A DNA stretch of 64,000 nucleotides from Fervidobacterium pennivorans DSM 9078. Its GTDB lineage: Bacteria; Thermotogota; Thermotogae; Thermotogales; Fervidobacteriaceae. The stretch spans positions 1,823,501 to 1,887,500 of the forward strand of contig NC_017095.1 of the NCBI RefSeq assembly GCF_000235405.2, written 5' to 3'. The notes below the pieces were generated by a model, which saw nothing but the letters and a program-made list of their open reading frames with translations, made no database searches and was not told the origin of the DNA. Within the stretch, counting starts at the first letter, position 1, and each line of letters begins with the position of its first letter. The translations under genes and the position numbers were made by a program. Positions 46,900-56,046 of the stretch are shown here, piece by piece.

Positions 46900-47901
46900 T
46901 CAAACTATATTATAACACACATTCTTTGGATTGTTCAATTCGTTTAACCAATTGAAAAAATCGTGTATTGAATCTTCAACTTTTCTGGGGGTGTATGGTA
47001 TTATAGATGAGATTTTCGCCTTTGAAAATGTGTAATTCAAACGCAATGTGTGTAGTGCATAAGGAACAAATTCAGTTGGTATTGAAAAGAGCAAATTAGC
47101 AATCAATGAAATTGCGCTGAGTATATCTCCAGAAGTGTCATCTAGTATCTTGAACGAATTAAGACCACATAGTTGCGGGAGCTTTGCAAAATCAATGTCG
47201 TTACCAGAGACTATGAAACGTTGCTTTGAAATTTTGCTGTAGCTATTTGATATAAGCAGGCTGTATAGTTTAACAATGGCATCGGCGACGTCTCGCACAT
47301 CGACGAAGTCAAATTTACCATTTACCGTATAACGCAATTTTCCAGTTTTATATTTCAACAGTACTCTTGAGAAATATGATAATTTGTAATCGTATGGTCC
47401 AAATATACCTGTTGGAAAGATGATAAAACCATCAAGACCTTCAGAAAATGCCTTTTCAACTTCTTTGGTGGCTATAGCCTTTGATTTTGCATAGTCCCCA
47501 ACAACACGGGTTTCATCCACTGGTGTTTCTTCGGTTATTAAACTACCTTTTTCAACTTCAACAAACGCGTGAACACTGCTTACGTAAATCAACGGTATTT
47601 TCTTTTTCTTCGCAAGGTTTATAACATTTTTCGTTCCTCCAACGTTTACCGAATAGACCAGTTTCTTTTTGGCTGGGGTTATCGCTATAACTGAAGCGAG
47701 ATGGAATATTGCATCAACATTTTCAAGTGCGTGTGAAAAATCTGAGCGCACGTCTGAATAGAAAACCTCCACTGGAACAAGTTGGAGTGGAAATAGAGTG
47801 TCACCTGGCTGAATCAAAACCCTAACCTTTTCACCTTTTTGGAGAAATTTCTTTACCAACACGTTTCCTAAATGACCGGTTGCACCTGTGATTAAGACCA
47901 T
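46900..47901 (-). CDS. NAD(P)-dependent epimerase/dehydratase-like (extended SDR)
   Basis: A 333-residue Rossmann-fold protein. The cofactor loop TGATGHLG is at 5-12, VDAIFHLASV follows, the active Ser is in YVSSVHAF, and Tyr/Lys in YAKSK. This is the extended short-chain dehydrogenase pattern of sugar-nucleotide epimerases and dihydroflavonol-reductase-like enzymes. The substrate is unknown. Its start overlaps the MarR stop by ten bases, so both are likely regulated together. Confidence 0.88.
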   Translation of the reverse strand: MVLITGATGHLGNVLVKKFLQKGEKVRVLIQPGDTLFPLQLVPVEVFYSDVRSDFSHALENVDAIFHLASVIAITPAKKKLVYSVNVGGTKNVINLAKKKKIPLIYVSSVHAFVEVEKGSLITEETPVDETRVVGDYAKSKAIATKEVEKAFSEGLDGFIIFPTGIFGPYDYKLSYFSRVLLKYKTGKLRYTVNGKFDFVDVRDVADAIVKLYSLLISNSYSKISKQRFIVSGNDIDFAKLPQLCGLNSFKILDDTSGDILSAISLIANLLFSIPTEFVPYALHTLRLNYTFSKAKISSIIPYTPRKVEDSIHDFFNWLNELNNPKNVCYNIV

Positions 47902-48386
47902 ATTTTATCACCTCTATCAATCATTTTGTATTCATTAAGCATTCTTGAGAGTCTTACCATAACATCAAAGCCGAGTTGGAGGTTGGAAAGTTCTTCTTTC
48001 GAAAGTAAGGATAGAATCTTGTTAAAAATATCTTCAAACGCTTTCAATAACTTTTTGTAAAGACTTTTTCCTTCATCAGATAGGACAATGTAAAAATGCC
48101 TTCTGTCTTCTTCAGATTGAATAGTTTTTATCACCCCTTTTTTGATGAGTGATTTTGTGGCAATGCTAACTGCGGCTTTTGAAATATTCAGTTGCTTTGA
48201 TAGTGTTCCATTGGAGACTTTATCAGACGTTGCGGAGAATAAAAAGACATAAAGCTCCGTTGTGCTCATACCTTCTAGCTCAGGTATCTCGGGTATGAGA
48301 CTTACCATTCCAGTTACGATTTCAACGATATTTCTTAAGATGCTTTCTGGATTAAGAGAGTTATCTTCAAAATGTTTAAACTCCAC
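47892..48386 (-). CDS. MarR-family transcriptional regulator
   Basis: A 164-residue regulator with a winged helix-turn-helix (LSKQLNISKAAVSIATKSLIKKGVIK, wing EEDRRHFYIVLS) flanked by dimerisation helices, the MarR arrangement. It heads the MarR-SDR-infB set and probably represses its own promoter at the tandem repeats upstream. AGGAGGTGAGG precedes the ATG. Confidence 0.9.
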   Translation of the reverse strand: MEFKHFEDNSLNPESILRNIVEIVTGMVSLIPEIPELEGMSTTELYVFLFSATSDKVSNGTLSKQLNISKAAVSIATKSLIKKGVIKTIQSEEDRRHFYIVLSDEGKSLYKKLLKAFEDIFNKILSLLSKEELSNLQLGFDVMVRLSRMLNEYKMIDRGDKIWS

Positions 48387-48437
48387 TATCCCTCACCTCC
48401 TTAGTTACCTTGTAATCTATTGCCCATATATTTAGAC

Positions 48438-48469
48438 CGTTTATTTTTTAAATCGTTTAATTTTTTAAC
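48438..48469. promoter_or_regulatory. Tandem 16-bp direct repeats upstream of the MarR gene
   Basis: CGTTTATTTTTTAAAT (48438-48453) is directly followed by CGTTTAATTTTTTAAC (48454-48469), 16 bases each with few differences; TTAAATCGTTTAA across the junction (48448-48460) is also palindromic. A likely operator of the adjacent MarR protein. The rest of the 307-base gap to pckA is A/T-rich, with a weak promoter pair TTGCAA (48548) and TTTTAT (48571). Confidence 0.45.
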
Positions 48470-48693
48470 TATTTTTGACAAATGCATGCGTTACTATCGT
48501 TGGTTAGTCTATTCTTAGAACGAAAATATGTGATAGCTTTGTTTAGATTGCAAAAGTTTTGGTATGCTCGTTTTATCTTTCGAATCTTTGAGTATGCAAT
48601 GTTTATAGTTTCACAAAAAGAGTACTAAAATTGATATGCTTCATAGAAACCTAACTTTGCGACCTTAAGTATTTCAGAGGGGAGGGCTTTTTG

Positions 48694-50325
48694 ATGTCGA
48701 CCAAGGGAAGGTGGCAGTGGTCGGAGGTAAACAAGACAAATTTTTCTAAGATTAGGTCAACCATTGAAGCTGCGTTTTACGGTAACAACGTAGAGCTTTT
48801 AACATCGCGACGAGAGGCATACAAGAAAGCTATAAAATCGCCAGGGACCATAGTCACCGATTTGCCTGTCTACAAACCAGAATTGTTGAACTTAGATGAA
48901 GGAACTCGTATTCTTTTGTTCAACGATGGTGCAACCGTAGGTAGGTTTGCTGGTGCGAGGAAGATTATAGGGATGCCAGGGGTTAACGAGGATGCACTTG
49001 CAGAAGTACTCAGAGAAGCAGTTTATGGAACGCGTTACAGAAAGATGTATCATGCTATTAGTTACACAGGATTACACGAAGACTTTATGGTTAAAAACCA
49101 CATACTTATACCCGAAGGTTTTGAGAATACGGTGTATAACTGGCTTTTGAATTTCCAAGACCTAACGCCAGAGTATGCTGCTATGTATGAAAGGTCTAAA
49201 TTTTTAAATGAGCCGGATATTTATATCTTCACAGACCCTGATTGGTCCCACCCTGATTTTCCCGGTGGACTTGCTCTCTTTGACCCAAAAAACAACTGCG
49301 CCGCGCTTTTAGGACTAAGGTATTTTGGTGAGTTTAAGAAGGGTACGCTTACACTTGGGTGGTCTGTTGGGAATAGACAAGGTTACGTTGCTTGCCATGG
49401 GGGCTTGAAAAAATATGAGTTCGATGGGAAAAAATACGTTGCAGCATTCTTCGGGTTGTCAGGTTCAGGGAAATCCACACTAACGCACGCCAAACACAAT
49501 GGAAAATACAAAATCACAATTGTTCACGATGATGCATTGGTGATAAATCTTGAAGACCTTTCATCAATAGCATTGGAACCTTCGTACTTCGATAAAACTT
49601 CTGATTATCCGTTAACAAGTGACGATAACAAATATTTACTGACAATCCAAAATTGTGGTGCAACAGTTGACGAGCAAGGAAGAATTGTACCAGTTATGGA
49701 AGACATCAGAAATGGCAATGGAAGAGCGATAAAATCAAAGCTTTGGTCACCCAACAGGGTTGACAAGATAGAAGAACCTGTTAACGCCATTTTCTGGATA
49801 ATGAAAGACCCTGTGCTCCCACCAATTGTAAGGATAGAAGATCCCGTTCTTGCTTCAACGATGGGAGCAACTCTTGCAACCAAACGAACATCCGCTGAGA
49901 AACTACTTCCGGGTGTTGACCCTGAAGCACTTGTCTTTGAACCCTATGCCAACCCGTTTAGGACTTATCCACTATCTGAAGACTATGAAAAGTTCAAGGT
50001 ACTTTTTGAAAAAGGTGTAGAATGCTATATAATCAACACGGGATTTTATTTGAATAAAAAGGTTCCAAAGGAGCTGACTCTAGAAATTTTAGAACTCATA
50101 GTCGAGCGAAAAGCTAACTTCGTTGACTGGTTCGGTGGCTTGAAAATATTAGAGATACCCGGCTTTGAAGTAAGAACTTCCGATTACGAATACAGAGAAT
50201 TACTAAAAATTTCGTTCGAAAAAAGATTGGAATTTTTGAAGAACAAAGATGTCGAAAACCAAGGTTACGACAAGCTCCCAGAGGAGTGCAAGCTTTCTAT
50301 CCAAAGCTTGATTGCTTATCTATAA
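48694..50325 (+). CDS. pckA: Phosphoenolpyruvate carboxykinase (ATP)
   Basis: A 543-residue cytoplasmic enzyme converting oxaloacetate and ATP to PEP, or the reverse in PEP-to-oxaloacetate fermentation. The P-loop GLSGSGKST is at 254-262 and the metal site in VHDDALVI follows; both mark the ATP-dependent class. Other family segments such as FNDGATVG occur early. The start is ATG 48694 behind GGGGAGGG; the TTG directly before it is also in frame. It appears monocistronic. Confidence 0.95.
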   Translation: MSTKGRWQWSEVNKTNFSKIRSTIEAAFYGNNVELLTSRREAYKKAIKSPGTIVTDLPVYKPELLNLDEGTRILLFNDGATVGRFAGARKIIGMPGVNEDALAEVLREAVYGTRYRKMYHAISYTGLHEDFMVKNHILIPEGFENTVYNWLLNFQDLTPEYAAMYERSKFLNEPDIYIFTDPDWSHPDFPGGLALFDPKNNCAALLGLRYFGEFKKGTLTLGWSVGNRQGYVACHGGLKKYEFDGKKYVAAFFGLSGSGKSTLTHAKHNGKYKITIVHDDALVINLEDLSSIALEPSYFDKTSDYPLTSDDNKYLLTIQNCGATVDEQGRIVPVMEDIRNGNGRAIKSKLWSPNRVDKIEEPVNAIFWIMKDPVLPPIVRIEDPVLASTMGATLATKRTSAEKLLPGVDPEALVFEPYANPFRTYPLSEDYEKFKVLFEKGVECYIINTGFYLNKKVPKELTLEILELIVERKANFVDWFGGLKILEIPGFEVRTSDYEYRELLKISFEKRLEFLKNKDVENQGYDKLPEECKLSIQSLIAYL

Positions 50326-50528
50326 AGTATCAATTGTATCAAGTAACGAAGGATAAGTATGGTAATCTTTTATTTACCGAAGAGTAACATTATTGAAATT
50401 GATAATTTTTAGACTTAGTATAAAATAGGAATTGATATAAATGATTTTGAAGAAGAAAACTTTCCGGATATTGAGAAAGTGAAGAAGTGAAAAAGTATTA
50501 TCAAAAAGTTTGCGAAGGAGGTGTTTTT

Positions 50529-51167
50529 ATGGGTTTTCCACTTATAGGTGATAAGGTTCCAGAATTTACGGCAAAAACTACGCATGGTGTAATAAACTTC
50601 CCGAAAGACTACGAGGGTAAGTGGGTTGTGCTTTTCAGCCATCCAGCAGACTTTACACCAGTTTGTACAACGGAATTTGTAGCCTTCCAGAAAAGGTATG
50701 AAGAGTTCAAGAAACTCAACACGGAGCTTATAGGATTGAGCATTGACCAGGTTTTCTCACACATTAAGTGGGTGCAGTGGATAAAGGAGAAACTCGGTAT
50801 TGAAATTCAGTTCCCGATAATTGCAGATGACAGAGGTCAGATTTCTGAACTCTTCGGTATGATTCATCCTGGGAAGGGCACGAACACGGTTAGAGCTGTC
50901 TTCATAATCGACCCGAAGGGTATTCTGAGGGCTATGCTTTACTACCCACAGGAGCTTGGAAGAAACATGGACGAGATTTTGAGAATGGTTAAGGGATTGC
51001 AGGTGAACGATGAACATGGTGTTGCACTTCCAGCAAATTGGCCAAATAACGAATTGATAGGTGATGAGGTTATTATCCCACCTGCAACTGATTGTCAAAC
51101 AGCCGCGAAAAGACCTCAAGAATACGACTGTTACGATTGGTGGTTCTGCCACAAGAAACTTAAGTAA
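50529..51167 (+). CDS. Archaeal-type peroxiredoxin (Prx6-like with C-terminal Cys pair)
   Basis: A 212-residue cytoplasmic thiol peroxidase reducing hydrogen peroxide and organic peroxides. The peroxidatic Cys46 is in FTPVCTTEF. The C-terminal extension holds Cys201 and Cys207 in DCYDWWFC, the arrangement of the archaeal enzymes typified by Aeropyrum thioredoxin peroxidase, and a further Cys189. AAGGAGG precedes ATG 50529. It offers defence against oxygen in an anaerobe. A bidirectional terminator follows. Confidence 0.94.
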   Translation: MGFPLIGDKVPEFTAKTTHGVINFPKDYEGKWVVLFSHPADFTPVCTTEFVAFQKRYEEFKKLNTELIGLSIDQVFSHIKWVQWIKEKLGIEIQFPIIADDRGQISELFGMIHPGKGTNTVRAVFIIDPKGILRAMLYYPQELGRNMDEILRMVKGLQVNDEHGVALPANWPNNELIGDEVIIPPATDCQTAAKRPQEYDCYDWWFCHKKLK

Positions 51168-51187
51168 TCAACTCAATACAAAAAAAA

Positions 51188-51222
51188 GAAGCGGGGATGT
51201 AACCTCCCCGCTTCTTCTTCTT
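51188..51222. terminator. Bidirectional terminator
   Basis: A 9-bp GC-rich stem (51188-51196 with 51206-51214) between convergent genes, A-rich on one side and pyrimidine-rich on the other. Confidence 0.88.
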
Positions 51223-51254
51223 TACTCTCGTTTTTTGTCTAACACTTTACACTT

Positions 51255-53732
51255 TTACACTTTTTTGGTTTTCCAAATATCTCTTACATATTCTTCGATA
51301 GTCCTATCACTTGAAAATTTCCCACTTCTTGCTATGTTGAGTAGCGATTTTTTGTTCCATTCTGCCTTGTTTAAAAATAGTTCTTCGACCTTTTTGTGTG
51401 TTTGTTCGTATGCTTCGAAGTCTGCTAATACAAAGTATTGGTCTGGCATAGGTGCAAACTTACCGTAAAGCAGGTTTTCATATATATCTACAAAAAGTTC
51501 TGGATTGTCTTTGTTGAAGTAACCGTTTCTAATCATATCAAGAACTCTTCGTATTTTTTCGTTTTCCAGATATATACCGAACGGGTTGTAGATACCTTTT
51601 CTTCTTGCTTCTTCTATCTCTTCCGCTTTCAGACCAAAGATAAATATGTTTTCCGCCCCAACTTCTTCAAGCATCTCCACATTAGCACCATCAAGAGTTC
51701 CTACGGTCAGTGCGCCGTTTAACATGAATTTCATATTTCCGGTTCCTGATGCTTCAAAGCCAGCTGTTGATATCTGCTCGCTCACATTAGCAGCTGGGAT
51801 TATTATTTGTGCGGCAGAAACATTGTAATTTGGTATGAATACCACTTTTAACTGTTTGCTAACAACAGGGTCATTGTTCACAACGTCTGCAACGCTGTTG
51901 ATAAGTTTGATTATCAACTTCGCCATCCTGTATCCTGGTGCAGCTTTACCTGCAAAGATAAACGTTCTCGGAACTTTCAAGTGTTTCCCTTCTTTGATTT
52001 CGTTGTAAAGATGTATTATATGCAGTATGTTCAAAAGTTGTCTTTTGTATTCGTGAATTCTTTTTACTTGAATATCAAAAAGCGAGGCTGGGTCCAATGT
52101 AACACTGAGTTTGTCTTGCACGTATTTTGCAAGTCTTTCTTTATTCCACATCTTTGCTTGGTCAAGTTTTTCTAAGAACTCAGAATCATCAAGAAAAGCT
52201 TCAAGCTTTCTAAGTTCATACAAGTCCACAATCCATTTATCGCCTATTGATTCGGTTATGAGTTTTGCTAGGGGTGGATTACATTCAAGCAACCATCTTC
52301 TCTGTGTTACACCATTTGTCTTGTTGTTGAATTTTTCCGGATACATCTCGTAGAAATCTTTTAGCACAGTTCTTTTAAGTATTTCTGTATGCAGTTCTGA
52401 AACACCATTTATGGAGAATGAGGCAATTGAGCAAAGGTTAGCCATTCTGACTTTCTTTATGTTCCCCTCTTCGAAAACAGACATATTAATTATTTTCTGC
52501 AAATCTCCATTGAATTTTTCACTGACATCTTTCAAAAACCTTGCGTTGATTTCCTCAATAATCTGATAATGCCTTGGCAACATATTTTGGAGTAACGGAG
52601 CTTCCCATTTTTCCAGAGCTTCGGGCATTACGGTGTGGTTTGTGTATGCTATTGTGTTCTTGACTATTTCCCAAGCTTCTTCCCAGCTGTATCCTTCTTC
52701 ATCAAGGAGTATACGCATCAATTCTGGAATAGCTAGTGTCGGGTGCGTGTCGTTGAGTTGGATAACCTCTGACTGTGAAAGGTTGCTCAAATCGTTACCA
52801 AACCTTCGTTTATGTCTTCTAATGATGTCTTGTATGGCTGCGCTTACAAAGAAGTATTCTTGTTTTAATCTTAGCTCCCTACCTTGGAAGAATGCATCAT
52901 TTGGGTACAATACTTTTGATAACGTTTCAGCAAGATTTTTCTCATACAAGGCTTTTTCGTAGTTACCCTTTTCAAATTCTGCGAAATTAAATTCATTTAT
53001 AGCTCTTGGTTGCCACAGCCTGAGTACAGAAACGATATCACTGTTGTAGCCTGTTATGTATATATCGTAAGGAACAGCTAAAACATCGTATGTGTCGACC
53101 CATCTGAATTTCAGGTGTCCTTTCTCATCTATGTAGCTTTCGCTTCTTCCAAAGAATTTTACGGTCACCGCTTCTTCTGGTTTAGGAAATTCCCAAGGAT
53201 AACCGTTCTTTTGCCAGTCATCTGGTAATTCTTTTTGGAATCCGTTTTCGATTTCTTGTTTGAATAATCCGTACTGATACCTTATTGTGTAACCAAAAGA
53301 AAGATAACCAAGTGTTGCTAATGAATCGAGAAAACATGCTGCAAGTCTACCAAGTCCTCCATTACCAAGAGCTGCGTCTTCTTCGAGTATAGCAATTTCG
53401 TTGAGCGAAAGACCATATGAAGCAAGCAATTCTTTTACCTCATCTTCAACTTGCAAGTTGAGTATGTTGTTGTACAAAAGCCTTCCAATGAGGAACTCCA
53501 TCGAAAGGTAATTTACAATTCGCAGGTCTTTTCTCTTTAGTATTACTTCTTCAGTATTCAACCACTTTTCCGCTACTAAATCCCTAATAGAATAGGATAT
53601 GGCTAAGAATTTTTGAAGAAATGTGGAATGTTCTTTGTGTTCTGCAAGTGTATGGTTGAGATGGTATTCAAACTGTTTGGGAATTTCTAAGAACTTGCCA
53701 TTTATATGTTTTGACTTCGCTGTTCTTGGCAC
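51255..53732 (-). CDS. glgP: Glycogen/maltodextrin phosphorylase
   Basis: An 825-residue cytoplasmic enzyme that phosphorolyses alpha-1,4-glucans to glucose-1-phosphate. It has RIVNYLSMEFLIGRLL and NGGLGRLAACFLDS in the N-terminal half. The pyridoxal-phosphate Lys is K668 in GTGNMKFMLNG, and RIHEYKRQLLN lies before it. It belongs to the compact 800-residue branch shared by E. coli and Thermotoga. The start is GTG 53732 after GAGGGG. A consensus promoter and a TGGAA-type site lie upstream. It would act on the products of pullulanase after uptake. Confidence 0.96.
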   Translation of the reverse strand: MPRTAKSKHINGKFLEIPKQFEYHLNHTLAEHKEHSTFLQKFLAISYSIRDLVAEKWLNTEEVILKRKDLRIVNYLSMEFLIGRLLYNNILNLQVEDEVKELLASYGLSLNEIAILEEDAALGNGGLGRLAACFLDSLATLGYLSFGYTIRYQYGLFKQEIENGFQKELPDDWQKNGYPWEFPKPEEAVTVKFFGRSESYIDEKGHLKFRWVDTYDVLAVPYDIYITGYNSDIVSVLRLWQPRAINEFNFAEFEKGNYEKALYEKNLAETLSKVLYPNDAFFQGRELRLKQEYFFVSAAIQDIIRRHKRRFGNDLSNLSQSEVIQLNDTHPTLAIPELMRILLDEEGYSWEEAWEIVKNTIAYTNHTVMPEALEKWEAPLLQNMLPRHYQIIEEINARFLKDVSEKFNGDLQKIINMSVFEEGNIKKVRMANLCSIASFSINGVSELHTEILKRTVLKDFYEMYPEKFNNKTNGVTQRRWLLECNPPLAKLITESIGDKWIVDLYELRKLEAFLDDSEFLEKLDQAKMWNKERLAKYVQDKLSVTLDPASLFDIQVKRIHEYKRQLLNILHIIHLYNEIKEGKHLKVPRTFIFAGKAAPGYRMAKLIIKLINSVADVVNNDPVVSKQLKVVFIPNYNVSAAQIIIPAANVSEQISTAGFEASGTGNMKFMLNGALTVGTLDGANVEMLEEVGAENIFIFGLKAEEIEEARRKGIYNPFGIYLENEKIRRVLDMIRNGYFNKDNPELFVDIYENLLYGKFAPMPDQYFVLADFEAYEQTHKKVEELFLNKAEWNKKSLLNIARSGKFSSDRTIEEYVRDIWKTKKV

Positions 53733-53790
53733 AGTTTTGCACCCCTCTTCAGTAACGTTCTTTATTTTCCCCGCTTTCTCTAAAGCTTTT

Positions 53791-53868
53791 TTGAACCGGT
53801 TCCAATTCAGGTTCTAAAAAAAGCGAAAGACCAGGATAAAGTTTACACCAAAAACTTGAAAAAGTCAA
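53791..53868 (-). promoter_or_regulatory. Promoter and operator of glgP
   Basis: On the minus strand TTGACT (53868-53863) and TAAACT (53845-53840) are 17 bases apart. TTGAACCGGTTCCA (53791-53804, plus reading) contains the 10-bp palindrome GAACCGGTTC and matches TGGAA-N4-TTCCA at nine of ten fixed positions. It lies about 30 bases downstream of the start, in the leader. The rest of the gap holds nothing else I can name. Confidence 0.55.
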
Positions 53869-53962
53869 ATTAAGGCTATAAATAACCAAATACTTGATGA
53901 TATTTCACTTTACATCAATAATCTTCTTTAATCTTATAAAACCTCAGATTTTTAAAATGCGA

Positions 53963-54472
53963 CTACATGAAGTAATCTGTTAATTCAGGATGGATTTCGA
54001 GTTCATAATCTTCGGAAATAAATTCACTATCAAAGTAAACTTCGAATAACCTTTTCAATGCCGCTTCGACGAGTTGGTTAAGTGTGTAATCTTTTGTGAG
54101 TTTGCTGTTCACAATAGCGTATATTTTGTATTGGTCCATAACGACAGCAACAATTGGTTTCGTTTCGTCAATTTCGATTATTTCCGTATCCACTACATGG
54201 AAGACTTTATCAATTACAATTGCAGATTGGTCGTCTTTTTCCATAAGCCATTCGATAGGGTTATCTGAGGCAAGGAATCCTGTTAACTTTATTGAGGGAG
54301 TTGCTTCAATGGGAGCGTAGAACTCGATACGGAAATTACCGTAATACTTACTGTTGACAGGTTTCAGTTCGATTTTTGTCTGTAATTTTGAGATTTGATT
54401 CACTATTTTAATGAGATTGTTTTTCTCGTCTTTGTGTACGTATGTAACGTTTACACCATCTAAGAACTTCAT
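53963..54472 (-). CDS. Hypothetical soluble protein
   Basis: I do not recognise this 169-residue acidic protein. It has no signal peptide or membrane segment, and appears alpha/beta. AGGAGGA precedes ATG 54472. It follows the YdjM-like gene by 18 bases on the same strand, so co-transcription is likely. Confidence 0.7.
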   Translation of the reverse strand: MKFLDGVNVTYVHKDEKNNLIKIVNQISKLQTKIELKPVNSKYYGNFRIEFYAPIEATPSIKLTGFLASDNPIEWLMEKDDQSAIVIDKVFHVVDTEIIEIDETKPIVAVVMDQYKIYAIVNSKLTKDYTLNQLVEAALKRLFEVYFDSEFISEDYELEIHPELTDYFM

Positions 54473-54490
54473 TCTTTCTCCTCCTTTGGT

Positions 54491-55051
54491 TTAATACAAT
54501 TTGAATATTTTGATAGGATTTTTGATATAATCAGCTATCATGTGGACCATAACACCAGAAAATGCACTGATTCCAAAAAATACAGCCGAACTGCTCTTTG
54601 GAGATGTAAATAAGTAAACCAAAAGACCGTAAATTGCGGCGAATGTTATTGAATGTGCAAATCCTCTATGGGAAAATATCGGGAGCGAGAGAAATAGATT
54701 GATGAGGCTGATACCTATCACCATTGATATAGCGACCGAGAGAGCTAATATGCCTTCTTTTGTAATTACACTCAACTGTTGGATGGTGAGCAACTTTTGG
54801 TATATAAAGGTTGTGAAAACGTATATGCTAAATGCAAGTGAAATAGCTTTTGTAAAGTTTCTCAGAGGGGCATTAGAACTGTCCAAATCTGGCAAGTCAC
54901 TTCCAAGAATAAATACAGCATAGCTGATAGCAATTTCTATAGGTGTTGGGGAAAAGCTTTTGTTGAGAAATTTTGAGACCAGACCATATATCAGTAGAAA
55001 AGCAGGATATGAAATCATACCTATTCTCAGATGAGCTGTAAGGTTTGGCAT
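54491..55051 (-). CDS. YdjM/DUF457-like membrane-bound metal-dependent hydrolase
   Basis: A 186-residue protein with about four hydrophobic helices. Polar residues of the family are in place: an N-terminal His (TAHLRIG), GSDLPDLDSS, SHRGFAHS and HMIADYI, which together form the putative metal site of YdjM-type inner-membrane hydrolases. The substrate of this family is not known. It lies in a run with a protease gene upstream (16 bases) and an unknown downstream. Confidence 0.82.
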   Translation of the reverse strand: MPNLTAHLRIGMISYPAFLLIYGLVSKFLNKSFSPTPIEIAISYAVFILGSDLPDLDSSNAPLRNFTKAISLAFSIYVFTTFIYQKLLTIQQLSVITKEGILALSVAISMVIGISLINLFLSLPIFSHRGFAHSITFAAIYGLLVYLFTSPKSSSAVFFGISAFSGVMVHMIADYIKNPIKIFKLY

Positions 55052-55067
55052 AATTTGAACCCTCTCT

Positions 55068-56015
55068 TTAAATTAGTTTGTTTTCTAAATGTTTTATTCG
55101 TTCTTCAATAGAAGGATACGTTCCTGATATGAAGTTTATTTTACCTTGCGCATCTGTACAATTTGGGTCAACGAAGAAGTGGTATCTTATGAATGAAAAT
55201 TCCGTATCGAATTTATAGCAATTTTCCACCGCCTTTGAAAGTAATTTAATCATAACCTCTTTTCCAAGAATTTTTGCTGCGAAAAGGTCAGCATCGAATT
55301 CTTTCCTCACACTTACAAAGACATTTGAAAGAAAACTCAAGGGAATAAATAGAGTTGAAACAAGCATTATTGTAGAGTGAAGGACTATACCGTTTGCAAT
55401 CTTTCGCTTGTTTATTTTACCTTCATTCCAAACCTTTCGGAGTTTTGTTATCTTTTCGTGAGAGAGCTTGTAAATCAACATTGGGCTTCCAAACGTTCCA
55501 CTTACCGTGGTCAAGTAATCTGTGTCTTTGTGAATTATATGATAGAGTTCATGAAGCAATAAAGCTTTCAGCTCTTCGGTTTGCAGTTTTTTCAACGCGC
55601 CACTTGTAATGCAAATTGTATGTGTATGCTCTCCACGTCCAACGGAGAGTGTGTTAATAGATGGGGAATTTATAGGCATCAGTTCTATGTCAGATTGTAT
55701 GTTCAAACAAGATTTTAATTCGTTGAGTAAATCCTTAGCTACTTTTATTTCTGCATCTATTGTTTTGTCGTAACTTTTGAGGCTCATGAGCCTGATAATT
55801 ATCTTTTCAACAACAGATAAACCAAAAAGGACTTGCAACAAGGAAAATAACCCAAAGACGATTGTAAACACAACTACAGTTTTTAAAAGGGTATCTAATA
55901 TGAGACCAAGTAAAATGCTCAGTGTAAGAAATATCACTATAACGATATACATGGAGATTGTATTTGATAGTTTTCGGTCCAGTTTTGTTTTCTTTATGTT
56001 GGATAACTTGGTCAT
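55068..56015 (-). CDS. M48-type membrane metalloprotease
   Basis: A 315-residue protein with two N-terminal helices (about 21-66), a zinc site HELYH (H155, E156, H159) and the third ligand E239 in KEFDADLFAAK, followed by one or two hydrophobic segments. This is the HtpX/M48 layout, acting on membrane proteins with the active site in the cytoplasm. It is shorter than or similar to HtpX and diverges enough that I leave the gene symbol blank. It is co-oriented with ddl, 31 bases after it. Confidence 0.85.
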   Translation of the reverse strand: MTKLSNIKKTKLDRKLSNTISMYIVIVIFLTLSILLGLILDTLLKTVVVFTIVFGLFSLLQVLFGLSVVEKIIIRLMSLKSYDKTIDAEIKVAKDLLNELKSCLNIQSDIELMPINSPSINTLSVGRGEHTHTICITSGALKKLQTEELKALLLHELYHIIHKDTDYLTTVSGTFGSPMLIYKLSHEKITKLRKVWNEGKINKRKIANGIVLHSTIMLVSTLFIPLSFLSNVFVSVRKEFDADLFAAKILGKEVMIKLLSKAVENCYKFDTEFSFIRYHFFVDPNCTDAQGKINFISGTYPSIEERIKHLENKLI

Positions 56016-56046
56016 TTTTTCATCCTTTCTACTATTTTTTGATCAA

